Source: JALYXV01 sp963733505 (GTDB lineage Bacteria; Actinomycetota; Acidimicrobiia; Acidimicrobiales; Palsa-688). Taken from it: a stretch of 64,000 bases of DNA. The notes below the pieces were generated by a model. It saw nothing but the letters and a program-made list of their open reading frames with translations, was not told the origin of the DNA and did no database searches. The DNA lies in assembly GCA_963733505.1 (NCBI GenBank), contig CAVTDW010000028.1, forward strand, positions 186,001 to 250,000, given 5' to 3'. The position numbers were made by a program, and so were the translations under genes. Shown one piece after another: positions 1 to 8,853 of the stretch. Position 1 is the first letter of the stretch. Each line of letters opens with the position of its first letter.

Positions 1-5
1 ACCAG

Positions 6-1310
6 GTGGGTCCGGAGTCGGCCACGAGTCTGATGACGTCGGAGTCAACCGCCCTTCACACCGACCAGTACGAGCTGACCATGCTCGACGCCGCCCTGAA
101 GGACGGCACGGCCGACCACCGGGCCATTTTCGAGGTCTTCACCCGTCACCTACCGGCGGGCGCCGGCTACGGAGTCTTCTGCGGACTTGGCCGGCTCCTC
201 GACGCCCTTGAGCGGTTCCGGTTCGGCCTCGACGAACTCGACTGGCTGGACGGCGCCGGCATCGTGAGCTCCGACACCCTGCACTGGTTGGCGGGCTACC
301 GGTTTTCGGGAGACATCGACGCCTACCGGGAAGGTGAGCTGTACGGCGCCGGCTCGCCGGTCCTCACCGTGGATGGCACCTTCGGCGAGGCGGTCCTCCT
401 CGAGACGCTCATTCTGTCGACGTTCAACCACGATTCGGCCGTCGCTGCGGAAGGGTCGCGAATCGTCGCCGCAGCCCACGGCCGTCCCCTGATCGAGATG
501 GGCAGCCGGCGAACCGACCCCGAGGCCGCCGTCGCGGCGGCGCGGGCCGCCTACATCGTCGGCTTCGCCAGCACGTCGAATCTGGAGGCAGGGCGGCGCT
601 ACCGCGTTCCGACCGCCGGCACCGCGGCCCATGCTTTCACGCTGGCGTACCCAACCGAGCGGGACGCCTTCGCCGCACAGGTGGCGGCGCTCGGCCCCGG
701 AACCACCCTGCTGGTCGACACGTACGACACCAACGAGGGCATTCGCAACGCGGTGGCCGTCGCTGGCCCCGCCCTCGGTGCCATCAGGATCGACTCCGGT
801 GACCTGGTTGGCGAGGCGCGGCGGGCCAGGGCGCAGCTCGACGAGCTGGGGGCGACGAACACGAGAGTGATCGTCACGGGAGACCTCGACGAATACGCGC
901 TCGCGGCGCTCGCCGACGCTCCTGTCGACGGCTATGGCGTCGGCACGGCAGTGGTGATGGGTGGGGAGCGGCCCACCGCGGGCTTCGTCTACAAGCTGGT
1001 GGCGGCCGGCGACGCGGGCGCCGACCTGCGTCCAGTGGCCAAGCGATCACCGGGAAAGGAAGGCGTGGCGGGCAGGAAATGGTCCTGGCGACTGCTTGAC
1101 GGCACCGCCGACGCGGGTGAGGAGGTGTCCCTCGATCCCAAGCCACCAGATGGGAAGTCGCGCCCCCTCCAGGTACCTGTGGTCCGGGGGGGCGCCATCG
1201 TGCATCGCCCGACCATCGAGGCGATCCGGACCCATCACGCCGCGGCCCGGGCGGAATGGCCCGCTGATCGGCCCCTCGGGATCATCCACCGCGCCCGGCC
1301 CGACAACTGA
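6..1310 (+). CDS. pncB: Nicotinate phosphoribosyltransferase
   Basis: Joins nicotinate and PRPP to give nicotinate mononucleotide in the cytoplasmic NAD salvage pathway. The N-terminal motif LHTDQYELTML, the mid-protein GFASTSNLEAG and the IRIDSGDL motif near residue 260 are typical of the family, and 434 residues is a normal length. The frame opens with GTG at 6, but ATG at 33 places the conserved LHTDQYEL block seven residues from the start and may be the true start; the frame is also open to the window edge, so a further upstream start cannot be excluded. The gene stands alone; the next gene begins 67 bp downstream with its own promoter. Confidence 0.93.
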   Translation: MGPESATSLMTSESTALHTDQYELTMLDAALKDGTADHRAIFEVFTRHLPAGAGYGVFCGLGRLLDALERFRFGLDELDWLDGAGIVSSDTLHWLAGYRFSGDIDAYREGELYGAGSPVLTVDGTFGEAVLLETLILSTFNHDSAVAAEGSRIVAAAHGRPLIEMGSRRTDPEAAVAAARAAYIVGFASTSNLEAGRRYRVPTAGTAAHAFTLAYPTERDAFAAQVAALGPGTTLLVDTYDTNEGIRNAVAVAGPALGAIRIDSGDLVGEARRARAQLDELGATNTRVIVTGDLDEYALAALADAPVDGYGVGTAVVMGGERPTAGFVYKLVAAGDAGADLRPVAKRSPGKEGVAGRKWSWRLLDGTADAGEEVSLDPKPPDGKSRPLQVPVVRGGAIVHRPTIEAIRTHHAAARAEWPADRPLGIIHRARPDN

Positions 1311-1364
1311 CGGCCCAACAGGTGATTTCAGGCCGTTCTCAGCCCGGTCTTAGATTGGTGGTCG

Positions 1365-1370
1365 TAGCCT
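1365..1370 (+). promoter_or_regulatory. Leaderless -10 box (TAGCCT)
   Basis: TAGCCT fits TAnnnT and sits 7 bases before ATG 1378 with no ribosome binding site between. It supports that start and a transcript beginning at the start codon. No convincing -35 box is seen. Confidence 0.45.
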
Positions 1371-1377
1371 GGGGTCC

Positions 1378-2532
1378 ATGGCATCCTCTGCCCGCAGCCG
1401 CAAGCTGCGGTGGTCCGCTCCCTTCGCCGCCGCAGTCGTCATCGCTCTGATCGTCGCCATTCCCGGACTGTCGGCCGCCGACTCCCCCTCGTTGCCCGCC
1501 CTCTCGGCTCAGCAACTTCTCGCCAAGGTGCAGCAGGCCAAGCCCGTCGACCTGTCAGGCACGATCGACATGAGCACCAACCTGGGCATCCCCAACCTGA
1601 GCGCGCTGACCGACGCCGCCGGTGGCGGAGGCCGTGGTCGCGCCGCCTTCAGCCCGACCGACCTGCTGAGCGGGTCGCACAAGGCGGCGGTCTGGCTGGC
1701 GGGCCCCGACAAGACGCGGGTCGCACTGCTGCTCGACATGGCGGAAACCGACGTGGTCCACAACGGCGACAACATCTGGACATGGGACAGCGGCACCAAG
1801 AAGGTGGTCCACTACACGATCGCCGCAGGCACGAAGCCCGCCGTTGGGACCAAGCCCGCCCACGCAACCACCGACCCAGCCGAACCAGTCAAGACGCCGC
1901 AGCAGTTGGCGGACGAGTTCCTGGCCAACCTCACCCCGTCCACCGCGGTTTCCATGGGCGCCCCCATCTCCGTCGCCGGCCAGAAGGCGTACCAACTCGT
2001 CCTGGCCCCGCACGCGGCCGCATCGACCGTCGACCACGTCGTGATCGCGGTCGACAGTGTCACCAGCGTGCCTCTGCAAGTCCAGGTGTTCGCCAAGGGC
2101 CAGAAGAAGGCGGCGCTCAGCCTCGGCTTCAGCTCTGTGCACTACTCGACGCCCGCCGCGTCGCGGTTCGCGTTCACGCCACCGCCGGGCTCGACCGTTA
2201 CCACTAAGTCCCTGGGCGGCTCGCACGCGGCGCCCGCTGACGCGGCAACGCCGAAGGGCAGCGTTGCGCAGGGCAACGCTCCGAAGGAAACCGCGAACCA
2301 GCCGGCCACGGTGGGCCAGGACTGGACCACGGTCGAGATCATCAATGGAGTCCAGATCCCCCGGCAACTGAACGACTTCCTCAAGGCCGCCACGCCCGTG
2401 AGCGGATCGTTCGGCCAGGGGCGGCTGCTCGAGTCCTCGCTCGTCAACGTCCTCGTCATGGACGACGGGCGGGTCGCGGTCGGTGCGGTCAGCGCTTCCG
2501 CCCTGGAAGCAGCCGTCGCGGCCGCCCCCTAA
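1378..2532 (+). CDS. Exported LolA/RseB-like protein (DUF2092-type)
   Basis: A 384-residue exported protein with an N-terminal membrane segment (about residues 13-33, ending at an Ala-rich cleavage-like site) followed by a LolA/MucB-RseB-like fold that includes the WTWDSGTKKVVHY stretch. Such proteins bind lipid or lipoprotein acyl chains outside the membrane, but the actual ligand here is unknown. ATG at 1378 is preceded by TAGCCT at 1365-1370 with a 7-base gap and no Shine-Dalgarno sequence, suggesting a leaderless transcript. It overlaps or abuts an ABC ATPase and permease, so the three probably form one operon for export or envelope maintenance. Confidence 0.75.
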   Translation: MASSARSRKLRWSAPFAAAVVIALIVAIPGLSAADSPSLPALSAQQLLAKVQQAKPVDLSGTIDMSTNLGIPNLSALTDAAGGGGRGRAAFSPTDLLSGSHKAAVWLAGPDKTRVALLLDMAETDVVHNGDNIWTWDSGTKKVVHYTIAAGTKPAVGTKPAHATTDPAEPVKTPQQLADEFLANLTPSTAVSMGAPISVAGQKAYQLVLAPHAAASTVDHVVIAVDSVTSVPLQVQVFAKGQKKAALSLGFSSVHYSTPAASRFAFTPPPGSTVTTKSLGGSHAAPADAATPKGSVAQGNAPKETANQPATVGQDWTTVEIINGVQIPRQLNDFLKAATPVSGSFGQGRLLESSLVNVLVMDDGRVAVGAVSASALEAAVAAAP

Positions 2533-2536
2533 CCGC

Positions 2537-3508
2537 GTGGACGGCTCCGCTGGCGCCGCCGGAACCCCCGCGCCCAACTCGGCCCCCGCGATCGAAACCA
2601 CCGGCCTGAGCAAGCACTTCGGCAAGGTACCGGCCGTCGATGGCATCGATCTGCATGTCCCGGTCGGATCGGTGTTCGGGTTCCTCGGTCCGAACGGATC
2701 GGGCAAGACCACGACGATCCGGGTGTTGCTCGGCCTGCTCAACCCGACCGCCGGTACCTGGAAGCTTTTCGGCCGCCCGATGCCCCAGGCCTCGATGCAA
2801 ATCCTGCCCACGGTGGGCGCCCTGATCGAGGGTCCGGCCTTCTACCCCTGGCTGAGCGGCGCCCAGAACCTGGCCCGCTTCGACGCCGCCGGCCCCGACG
2901 GTGATCGGCCGACGCGCCGAGCCCGGATCGATCTCGCCCTGGCTCGTGTCGGGCTCACCGCCGCCGCAGGCAAGAAGTACAAGGCCTACTCGCTCGGGAT
3001 GCGCCAGCGCCTGGGCCTGGCATCGGCCCTCCTGCGCCCCCGGGATCTCCTGGTGCTCGACGAGCCGACCAACGGCATGGACCCCCAGGGCACCCGCGAG
3101 ATCCGCCACCTCATTCAGGAACTGGCCGCGGACGGGACGACGATCTTCCTCTCCAGCCACCTGCTGTCTGAGGTCGAGCAGGTGTGCACGCATGTCGCGG
3201 TGATGTCGTTGGGAAAAATCCTCGCCCAATCCACGATCGCCGACTTGCAGGCGACGGGTGCCCGGCGGCTGGCCGTGGAGACGGTACAGGTGAGCGTGGC
3301 GGCAACGGTGCTCGAGCGGTTGGGCTTGACCGACCTGACGATCGACGGCGACGCCATCTCGGCCCGCCTCGACGGCCAGCAGCCCGAGGACTGCTGCCGG
3401 GCGCTGGTCGACGCCGGCGTAGGAGTGCGCAGCCTCACCACGGTCCGGCCCACGCTGGAGGACACCTTTGTCGCCCTGACGGGGGAGGGTTTCGATGTGG
3501 CGCGCTGA
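2537..3508 (+). CDS. ABC transporter ATP-binding protein
   Basis: ATPase subunit of an ABC-2 type exporter. Walker A GPNGSGKTT, the signature LGMRQRLGLA, Walker B LLVLDEPTNGMDP and the H-loop SSHLLSEVEQ are all present in order; the C-terminal 90 residues resemble the extension seen in bacitracin/multidrug-type ATPases. The frame is open from GTG 2483, but GTG 2537, just after the stop of the preceding gene, gives a normal N-terminus and is preferred. Its 3' end overlaps the permease start by 14 bp, so the two are translationally coupled. The substrate cannot be told from sequence. Confidence 0.9.
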   Translation: MDGSAGAAGTPAPNSAPAIETTGLSKHFGKVPAVDGIDLHVPVGSVFGFLGPNGSGKTTTIRVLLGLLNPTAGTWKLFGRPMPQASMQILPTVGALIEGPAFYPWLSGAQNLARFDAAGPDGDRPTRRARIDLALARVGLTAAAGKKYKAYSLGMRQRLGLASALLRPRDLLVLDEPTNGMDPQGTREIRHLIQELAADGTTIFLSSHLLSEVEQVCTHVAVMSLGKILAQSTIADLQATGARRLAVETVQVSVAATVLERLGLTDLTIDGDAISARLDGQQPEDCCRALVDAGVGVRSLTTVRPTLEDTFVALTGEGFDVAR

Positions 3509-4295
3509 GCTCATCAGTCAGTTTCGGCGCCGCCGGGTAAAGGCGTTGCTCCTGGTGCTGGCCGCGGTGCCGGCCCTGTTGGCGGTGTTGGTCTACCTCT
3601 CCGGCGGACCGTCGAACGGGCAAGGACCGACCTTCCTCGACGAGGTGACCCGCAACGGGGTGTTCGCGGCGTTGGCCGGCCTGACGGTAACCGTTCCGTT
3701 CTTTCTCCCACTGACGGTCGCCGTCGTGGCGGGCGACAGCATCGCGGGCGAAGCCAGTCTCGGCACGTTGCGCTATCTGCTGGTGCGCCCGGCGGGTCGA
3801 TCTCGACTGTTGTTGATCAAGGCCGTCACCATCGGGGCCTACTGCCTCGCGGCGGCGCTGGCGGTGGCGGCCGGCGGCCTGATCGCGGGCGTGATCCTTT
3901 TCCCCGTTGGCCGGGTCACTACGTTGTCGGCCACCACGCTCTCGCTCGGTGCGGGGATCGAGCGAACGCTCCTCGCGGCGCTGGTCGTCGGGGCGTCGCT
4001 GTTCGGGATGGCGGCCATCGGGCTGTTCATCTCGACGCTGACCGACGTCCCGGTGGGCGCCATGGCCGCCACCGTCGGCTTGGCCGTGCTGAGCGCCGTG
4101 CTCGGTGGCGTCTCCCAGGTGCAGGCCATCCATCCGTGGCTGTTCACCAGAGGGTGGTTCGCCTTCGGGGACCTGCTGCGTGATCCCATCCAGTGGACCG
4201 CGATCGGCCATGACCTGGCACTGCAGCTGGCGTACATGGCCGTCTTCGGCGCCGCCGCCTGGGCCCGCTTTACCACCAAGGACGTTCTGGCGTAG
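3495..4295 (+). CDS. ABC-2 type transporter permease
   Basis: Membrane partner of the ATPase encoded immediately upstream. The 266-residue product has about six hydrophobic segments: one near residues 16-35, a pair around 55-85, then further spans at 110-135, 155-180, 185-210 and 235-255. It carries the AGDSIAGEASLGTLRYLLVRPAGRSRLL loop typical of ABC-2 permeases (first part only quoted: residues AGDSIAGE). ATG 3495 lies inside the ATPase gene, an overlap typical of coupled translation. Confidence 0.88.
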   Translation: MWRAELISQFRRRRVKALLLVLAAVPALLAVLVYLSGGPSNGQGPTFLDEVTRNGVFAALAGLTVTVPFFLPLTVAVVAGDSIAGEASLGTLRYLLVRPAGRSRLLLIKAVTIGAYCLAAALAVAAGGLIAGVILFPVGRVTTLSATTLSLGAGIERTLLAALVVGASLFGMAAIGLFISTLTDVPVGAMAATVGLAVLSAVLGGVSQVQAIHPWLFTRGWFAFGDLLRDPIQWTAIGHDLALQLAYMAVFGAAAWARFTTKDVLA

Positions 4296-4305
4296 AAACC
4301 CAACC

Positions 4306-6423
4306 ATGAATGAGGCCACGCCGGCCCGGCGGCCGCCTCGATCCCGGCGGCCACGACCGCTGCGCATGGTGGTGCTGGTCTTGGCTGCGGTCGTGGCGTC
4401 AGCGTTGTGGTGGAGCGCCGCCGGGCAGGTGGTGAGCCCGGGCTCGGGAGCACGCGATTCCTCCCGGGCCAACTTGGGGCCCGGCCAGGCGCCTCGGGGA
4501 CTGCGGGTCCAGGCCGCGGTCGGCGGCGCCATCTCCGGCCATTGGGACGCGGCCGCGTCGGGGCCGAAGGCGACCAGCTACCAGGTCGGCGTCGTCAGCG
4601 TGGGCGACGGCCGGACCGTCGCCACCACCGAAACGTGGTCACGGTCAGTGGTCGTCAGCGGCCTCGCCGTCGGCGGGCGTTATCGGCTCGTCGTCGCGCC
4701 CGTCGTCGGGGCCCGCGCCGCGCCCTTGGCGTCGACCGCATCGTCGCCGGTCGTTGTACTGGCCGACCACGCCCCGGACCCTCCCGCTCAGGTGATCGTC
4801 ACCGCGCTGCCCGCAAGCAACGGCCTCGAGGTGCACTGGACGCCGGCCACCTCCGGTGTCACGGCGACGGGGGCCATCGTGCAGTTGTACGACGCAGCCG
4901 GCTACAAGGGGTATGTGCGGTGCCAGGCGCAGTGCACGACCGCCGCCTTCCGCGGCCTCGCCTATGCCTCGCGGTACACCGTCGGGGTCGTCCCGACCAA
5001 CGCAACAGGCCCGGGGCCGGCGACCGCCTCGAACCCGGTCGATCTCCGCAGCCCGTGTCCTGCGGTGCCGTCCTGCGTCACCGTCGATGCCACCACTGCC
5101 ACCGGGGCGGCCCGCCATCGTGCTCAGGGCTTCCTCAACTCGATCTACCCGACCGGCGACATGGTGGCGCGGGTGCGGCAGCTGAAACCGCAATCGTGGC
5201 GGGGCGCCCCGACCTACCAACCCGCCACCGGCAGCCTCGACTGGTCGTCATGGGATGCCGCCGTGGCGACCGGCGCCGAGACGACGTTGCTGCTGTCCAG
5301 CCTGTGGCATTCCGAGACCACGACCGGCGCCGGTGCCCGAACCCCCTGGGCCAACTGGGACGCCTACGCCCGCTGGGTCGACGCGACCGTCAGCGCCATC
5401 AGGGCGTCGGGCCACCGGGTCACCTACTGGGAGATCCAGAACGAGCCCGGCGCCCCGGGCTACTTCACTGCCGCGGACTCGGCGGCAATGACCGTGGCTG
5501 AGTACCTCGAACAGTTCCGCGTCGCCTATGGCGCCATCAAGGAAGTCGACCCCACAGCCCGCATTGTCGGCCCCAGCCTCTCGCACTTCGCCGACTACCC
5601 GGGCGAATACACGGCGAACGAGCCTGACCTGGTGACCTTCTTGGACTTCGCGGCCCGCAATGGCCTGAAGCTGGCGGCGGTGACCTGGCACGAGATCGAT
5701 GACGACCTTGGTCCCAACCCGCGCGACTACAACACCCAGCCGGAGATCATCGGGGACCATGTGGCCGAAGCCCGCCGCCTCATCACCGAGCGGCCCGCCC
5801 TGGGGGTCCCCGCGGTGTGGGTCAACGAGTACGGCCAGCACATCGACTACGCCATTCCCGGCTGGACCCTCGGCGACATCGCGGCCATCGAGGCGGCCGC
5901 GGTAGACCGGGCCGGCCGCTCCTGCTGGCCGGAACAGGCGCCCGGCGGTGCCCTCTCGAACGACTGCGCGACCCCGACGCTCGACGGCGTGCTCTCGATG
6001 GATGGCTCGACGCCGCGGGCGAACTACTGGGTGTATGCCTCCTATGCCGCCATGGTGGGTCGCCTCGTGGCGAGCGGATCGAGCGACGCCGCCATCTCGG
6101 TGCTGGCCGCGAGAGACGATGGGTCAGAGCGGGTGCAGGCCATGGTCGGGCGCCACGTCAGCTGCTTGCCGTCGAGCAACCCGAGCTGCACCCGGCCCGA
6201 CGCCGTGACGGTGGCGCCGGTCCCCGTCGCGGTCGACGTTCGCGTCCCGTGGGCCACGGCGACGGCCGAGGTGTCCATCGCCCGGGTCTCGCCCACCTGG
6301 GACCCGGTTCCCACGCTGCCGACGATCTTCCACGGCGCGGTCCCGGTGGCCGCGGGGCATCTGAGCTTGGCCCTGCCCGCGGTGGCGGACGGCGAGGTCT
6401 ACCTGATCACGGTCGCACAGTGA
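4306..6423 (+). CDS. Secreted FnIII / clan GH-A-type glycoside hydrolase
   Basis: A 705-residue exported protein. An Arg-rich N-terminus precedes one membrane segment (residues 21-45), followed by two fibronectin type III-like modules (about 60-150 and 155-245) and a TIM-barrel hydrolase-like domain from about residue 270. The stretch YWEIQNEPG puts a likely acid/base Glu at residue 380, and VWVNEYGQH puts a likely nucleophile Glu at 508, the two-Glu layout of clan GH-A enzymes such as GH39/GH5 relatives. The substrate, presumably an extracellular polysaccharide, is unknown. ATG 4306 starts 10 bp after the permease stop; upstream in-frame codons belong to another gene's shadow. Confidence 0.72.
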   Translation: MNEATPARRPPRSRRPRPLRMVVLVLAAVVASALWWSAAGQVVSPGSGARDSSRANLGPGQAPRGLRVQAAVGGAISGHWDAAASGPKATSYQVGVVSVGDGRTVATTETWSRSVVVSGLAVGGRYRLVVAPVVGARAAPLASTASSPVVVLADHAPDPPAQVIVTALPASNGLEVHWTPATSGVTATGAIVQLYDAAGYKGYVRCQAQCTTAAFRGLAYASRYTVGVVPTNATGPGPATASNPVDLRSPCPAVPSCVTVDATTATGAARHRAQGFLNSIYPTGDMVARVRQLKPQSWRGAPTYQPATGSLDWSSWDAAVATGAETTLLLSSLWHSETTTGAGARTPWANWDAYARWVDATVSAIRASGHRVTYWEIQNEPGAPGYFTAADSAAMTVAEYLEQFRVAYGAIKEVDPTARIVGPSLSHFADYPGEYTANEPDLVTFLDFAARNGLKLAAVTWHEIDDDLGPNPRDYNTQPEIIGDHVAEARRLITERPALGVPAVWVNEYGQHIDYAIPGWTLGDIAAIEAAAVDRAGRSCWPEQAPGGALSNDCATPTLDGVLSMDGSTPRANYWVYASYAAMVGRLVASGSSDAAISVLAARDDGSERVQAMVGRHVSCLPSSNPSCTRPDAVTVAPVPVAVDVRVPWATATAEVSIARVSPTWDPVPTLPTIFHGAVPVAAGHLSLALPAVADGEVYLITVAQ

Positions 6424-6441
6424 TGGCCCTTGTGGTTCGGG

Positions 6442-7299
6442 CTACAGCTCGTCCTGGTCCCACAGCCGGATGCCGCCCAGGATCCCGGCCGCGTTGTCGA
6501 TCACGGAGACCCCGGCGGGAAGGTCGCCGGTGACCTTGGCGGCGTTGCCGCCCCCGAGGTACAGGTGGTCCCAGAAGAAGAGTGTGTGGAGGACGGAGAT
6601 CATCTCGCCCACCCGCTTGTTCCACTTGCTGGAACCCGCCTTCTTCCGGGCCACGTCGCCCAACACCTCGTTGTAGGTCTTCTTGCCCCGGAAGGGATGC
6701 TGCGCCAGCTCCAGGTGCGGGCACAGCCGGCCCCGGTAGAACAGGCCCGTTCCCACGCCGGTGCCCAGGGTGACCACGAGTTCGAGCCCATCGCCTGTTA
6801 TCACCGCCGCCCCTTGGAGGTCGGCGTCGTTGGCCACCTTGGCCGGCTTTCCATAGGCCGTCACGAGGGCGCTCTGCAGGTCGAACCCGTTCCACGCCGT
6901 GACCAGTTTCGGGTCGGCCTTTCCGTCGGCACCCTCGGCGCTCAGGAAATGGGGGGCGGTGAGGATCGTGCCGCCGCGTACCATCCCAGGGAACCCGAGC
7001 GACACGCGGTCGAACGCCGGCAACGACCGGATCAGGTCGTCGATGGTGGAGATCAGGACCTGGGGACTCAGGGGATACGGGGTCTCGACCCGGACGCGCT
7101 CGTGTTCCATGTGGCCCGTCGGGTCAAGTACCGACGCCTTGATACCGGTGCCGCCGACGTCGATGGCCAGCGTGTCCGGCCCGTCAGTCTCCGGCGCTTT
7201 GGTCTCGGGGGCCTGGGTCTCGGGGGCCTGGGTCTCGGGGCCTTCTGTCGGAATCTGGGCGCTCACGGTGGGCTTGGTGGTCCGCTTGGTTGCTGCCAC
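6442..7299 (-). CDS. ppgK: Polyphosphate glucokinase (ROK family)
   Basis: Phosphorylates glucose using polyphosphate (and often ATP), feeding glycolysis. The ROK signature AIDVGGTGIK begins at residue 45, followed by LGFPGMVRGG and the VVTLGTGVGTGLF phosphate-binding motif. The first 40 residues are an added tail containing PETQA-type repeats encoded by three 15-bp tandem repeats at 7201-7245. The start is GTG at 7299, supported by TAACGT seven bases upstream (leaderless pattern). It converges on the glycoside hydrolase gene 18 bp away. Confidence 0.86.
   Translation of the reverse strand: MAATKRTTKPTVSAQIPTEGPETQAPETQAPETKAPETDGPDTLAIDVGGTGIKASVLDPTGHMEHERVRVETPYPLSPQVLISTIDDLIRSLPAFDRVSLGFPGMVRGGTILTAPHFLSAEGADGKADPKLVTAWNGFDLQSALVTAYGKPAKVANDADLQGAAVITGDGLELVVTLGTGVGTGLFYRGRLCPHLELAQHPFRGKKTYNEVLGDVARKKAGSSKWNKRVGEMISVLHTLFFWDHLYLGGGNAAKVTGDLPAGVSVIDNAAGILGGIRLWDQDEL
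7201..7245. repeat. Three 15-bp tandem repeats inside ppgK
   Basis: Unit GGTCTCGGGGGCCTG occurs twice exactly and a third time with changes at its end. The 15-bp length keeps frame and encodes the repeated PETQA/PETKA tail at the glucokinase N-terminus, so copy number could vary without breaking the gene. Confidence 0.85.
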
Positions 7300-7306
7300 A
7301 TCGGCG

Positions 7307-7312
7307 ACGTTA
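7307..7312 (-). promoter_or_regulatory. Leaderless -10 box for ppgK (TAACGT)
   Basis: On the minus strand TAACGT ends 7 bases before GTG 7299, with no ribosome binding site between. The box is divergent from, and 25 bp away from, a similar box for the gene at 7350. Confidence 0.5.
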
Positions 7313-7349
7313 GACCCATCGCGGCCGTGACGTGCGGTACCGTGGCGCG

Positions 7350-7796
7350 GTGCCTGAGAGCGGCGATCTCTTCACCATTTTGGGCCAGCTCAACCAACTT
7401 CGCCAGGCCGCGGGGCCCGACGTTCTCGGAATGACCATTCCCGAAATACTCAAGGAAGTCGTCGAGGATGCGGGCGGATTGGAGTCCGTGACCGAGCCAC
7501 TGTTCGAAGTGGTGGCCGGCCTCGGCGCGCTGGGCGCGGTGGACCTGAGCGAGGTGTTCGGTCCCGAGATCGCGGGGGCGATCGGTGAGCTTGCCGGTTC
7601 GGCGAAAAAGCTCTGGGATCTCGCTGGAGGCAGCGACATCATCGAGCAGGTGACCCGGACGATCACAGCGGGGGCGATCGAACCCGAGGCGAACGACCGA
7701 ACCCGAGGCTTAGGGTCGGCAGACGGTGAGGCGGTAACACACCGCCATGAGCGCCTCGGCCCGCGCCACCTCCGAGGCCGTGAAGCGGACCGATGA
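7350..7796 (+). CDS. Hypothetical small protein
   Basis: Not recognised. The product (about 148 residues) has an amphipathic, helix-prone first 110 residues with no cysteine and no clear motif; codon third positions there are strongly G/C as in neighbouring real genes. GTG 7350 is chosen because TACCGT lies six bases upstream, a leaderless arrangement. The last 29 codons overlap the 3' end of the convergent ACT-domain gene and look less gene-like, so the natural end could be earlier and lost by a frameshift. Divergent from ppgK. Confidence 0.5.
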   Translation: MPESGDLFTILGQLNQLRQAAGPDVLGMTIPEILKEVVEDAGGLESVTEPLFEVVAGLGALGAVDLSEVFGPEIAGAIGELAGSAKKLWDLAGGSDIIEQVTRTITAGAIEPEANDRTRGLGSADGEAVTHRHERLGPRHLRGREADR

Positions 7797-8354
7797 TGCT
7801 CGGGCGGCGAAGCCCACCCGACTCGGGTTGAGCTGATCGTCGGGAACCGCCATCACCCAGCTGGGCCCTGGCTGCTCACCGCGGACCTGGGGCGGCAGCT
7901 CCGCTTCGCGAGTTACGACCGCGCTGCCCAGCGCCAATGCCCGGCGACCCGCCAGCAGCTGCTCGGCCTCGACCGGCGACCAGACCCACGCCATGTCGGT
8001 CGTGCAGATCTCGGCCAAGGACTGCGCCAGAGCCAGGTCGCAATCCTGAGGCTCGGCCTCCAGCGCGAATCCGACCCAGTGCAGTGCTCGGACGATCGGG
8101 TCGACAATGGCCGAGTCGACCCGTGCGGACAGGACCACACCGGCGTCGGCGGCCGCCAGGACCGACGACAGCTTGGTCGGCTCGCAGCTGTCCGGCAGGT
8201 CGATGAGGATCTCGTCGACGCTGCGCTCACCGTCGATTTCGTGGATGTCGACCGACATCACGTTGCCGCCGGCGGTGGCGATGGCGGCCGCCGCCTTGGC
8301 CAGCGCCCCGGGCCGATCGGGCAACTCGATGCGGACTCGGTACCGCGTTGACAT
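7710..8354 (-). CDS. ACT-domain protein
   Basis: A 214-residue cytoplasmic protein with an N-terminal ACT domain (residues about 5-75: VRIELPDRPGALAKAAAAIA, then GGNVMSVDIHE), a fold that usually binds amino acids for regulation. The remaining part, about 85-214, is unassigned but resembles a GNAT-like or regulatory module in length. ATG 8354 is preferred over upstream in-frame codons because TACCAT lies six bases before it (leaderless pattern). The ligand and target are unknown. The gene converges on the small hypothetical gene and overlaps its end by 87 bp. Confidence 0.75.
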   Translation of the reverse strand: MSTRYRVRIELPDRPGALAKAAAAIATAGGNVMSVDIHEIDGERSVDEILIDLPDSCEPTKLSSVLAAADAGVVLSARVDSAIVDPIVRALHWVGFALEAEPQDCDLALAQSLAEICTTDMAWVWSPVEAEQLLAGRRALALGSAVVTREAELPPQVRGEQPGPSWVMAVPDDQLNPSRVGFAARASSVRFTASEVARAEALMAVCYRLTVCRP

Positions 8355-8562
8355 GTTCGAATGGTAATGGCGGCTCACCTCGAAACCACCTCTGGACCGA
8401 GAACGCCCTGTGAACATCGCAACTCCGGGTGCTGACGGAACGCCCCAACCGGAAAAAATTGGCTGATTGGCTCTCTCTCAGGCCCTACACAGCTGTTTCA
8501 CTTCGGAATCTGAGGAATCGCGCCGATAGTGGTACCAGCCCCCGGAGAAGGGATCTGGTTTC

Positions 8563-8793
8563 GTGCATCTCATCGGTGTCGCCCAATCGCTTGGATTGTT
8601 CTTTGTCGTGTGCCTGGCGACCGCCGTGGTCCTGGGCATGGCGATGGTCGCCCTGGCCCGGATGGAACGTGCGACGATTCCAGTCCGCCCGCGGCGTGCG
8701 GCACCCAACACCCCCCGCGCCAGCGGTGCGGTCCTGCCGCCCGACCAGGTGTCGAGTCGCGGCAGCTGCACCTACGGCCCTCGAGGTAGGTAG
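8563..8793 (+). CDS. Small single-span membrane protein
   Basis: A 76-residue product with one hydrophobic span at about residues 9-33 followed by a basic, Pro-rich tail. No family is recognised. GTG 8563 is preceded by a purine-rich GGAGAAGGG about 16 bases upstream, a loose ribosome binding site. Codon third positions are G/C-rich in this frame. It sits alone between a divergent ACT gene and menB; it could also be non-coding. Confidence 0.42.
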   Translation: MHLIGVAQSLGLFFVVCLATAVVLGMAMVALARMERATIPVRPRRAAPNTPRASGAVLPPDQVSSRGSCTYGPRGR

Positions 8794-8853
8794 CCGCAGG
8801 TCGCCTCCTGTTGGTCCGGAGGCGGGGGCGGTGAGGCGGTAGACATTGGGTCC

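Noticed and set aside
6424..6441. Possible terminator between the glycoside hydrolase and ppgK
   Set aside because: The 18-bp gap contains no inverted repeat of useful length.
6430..7434. Plus-strand frame across ppgK
   Set aside because: Covers the opposite strand of the glucokinase and passes through its repeats; no coding signature.
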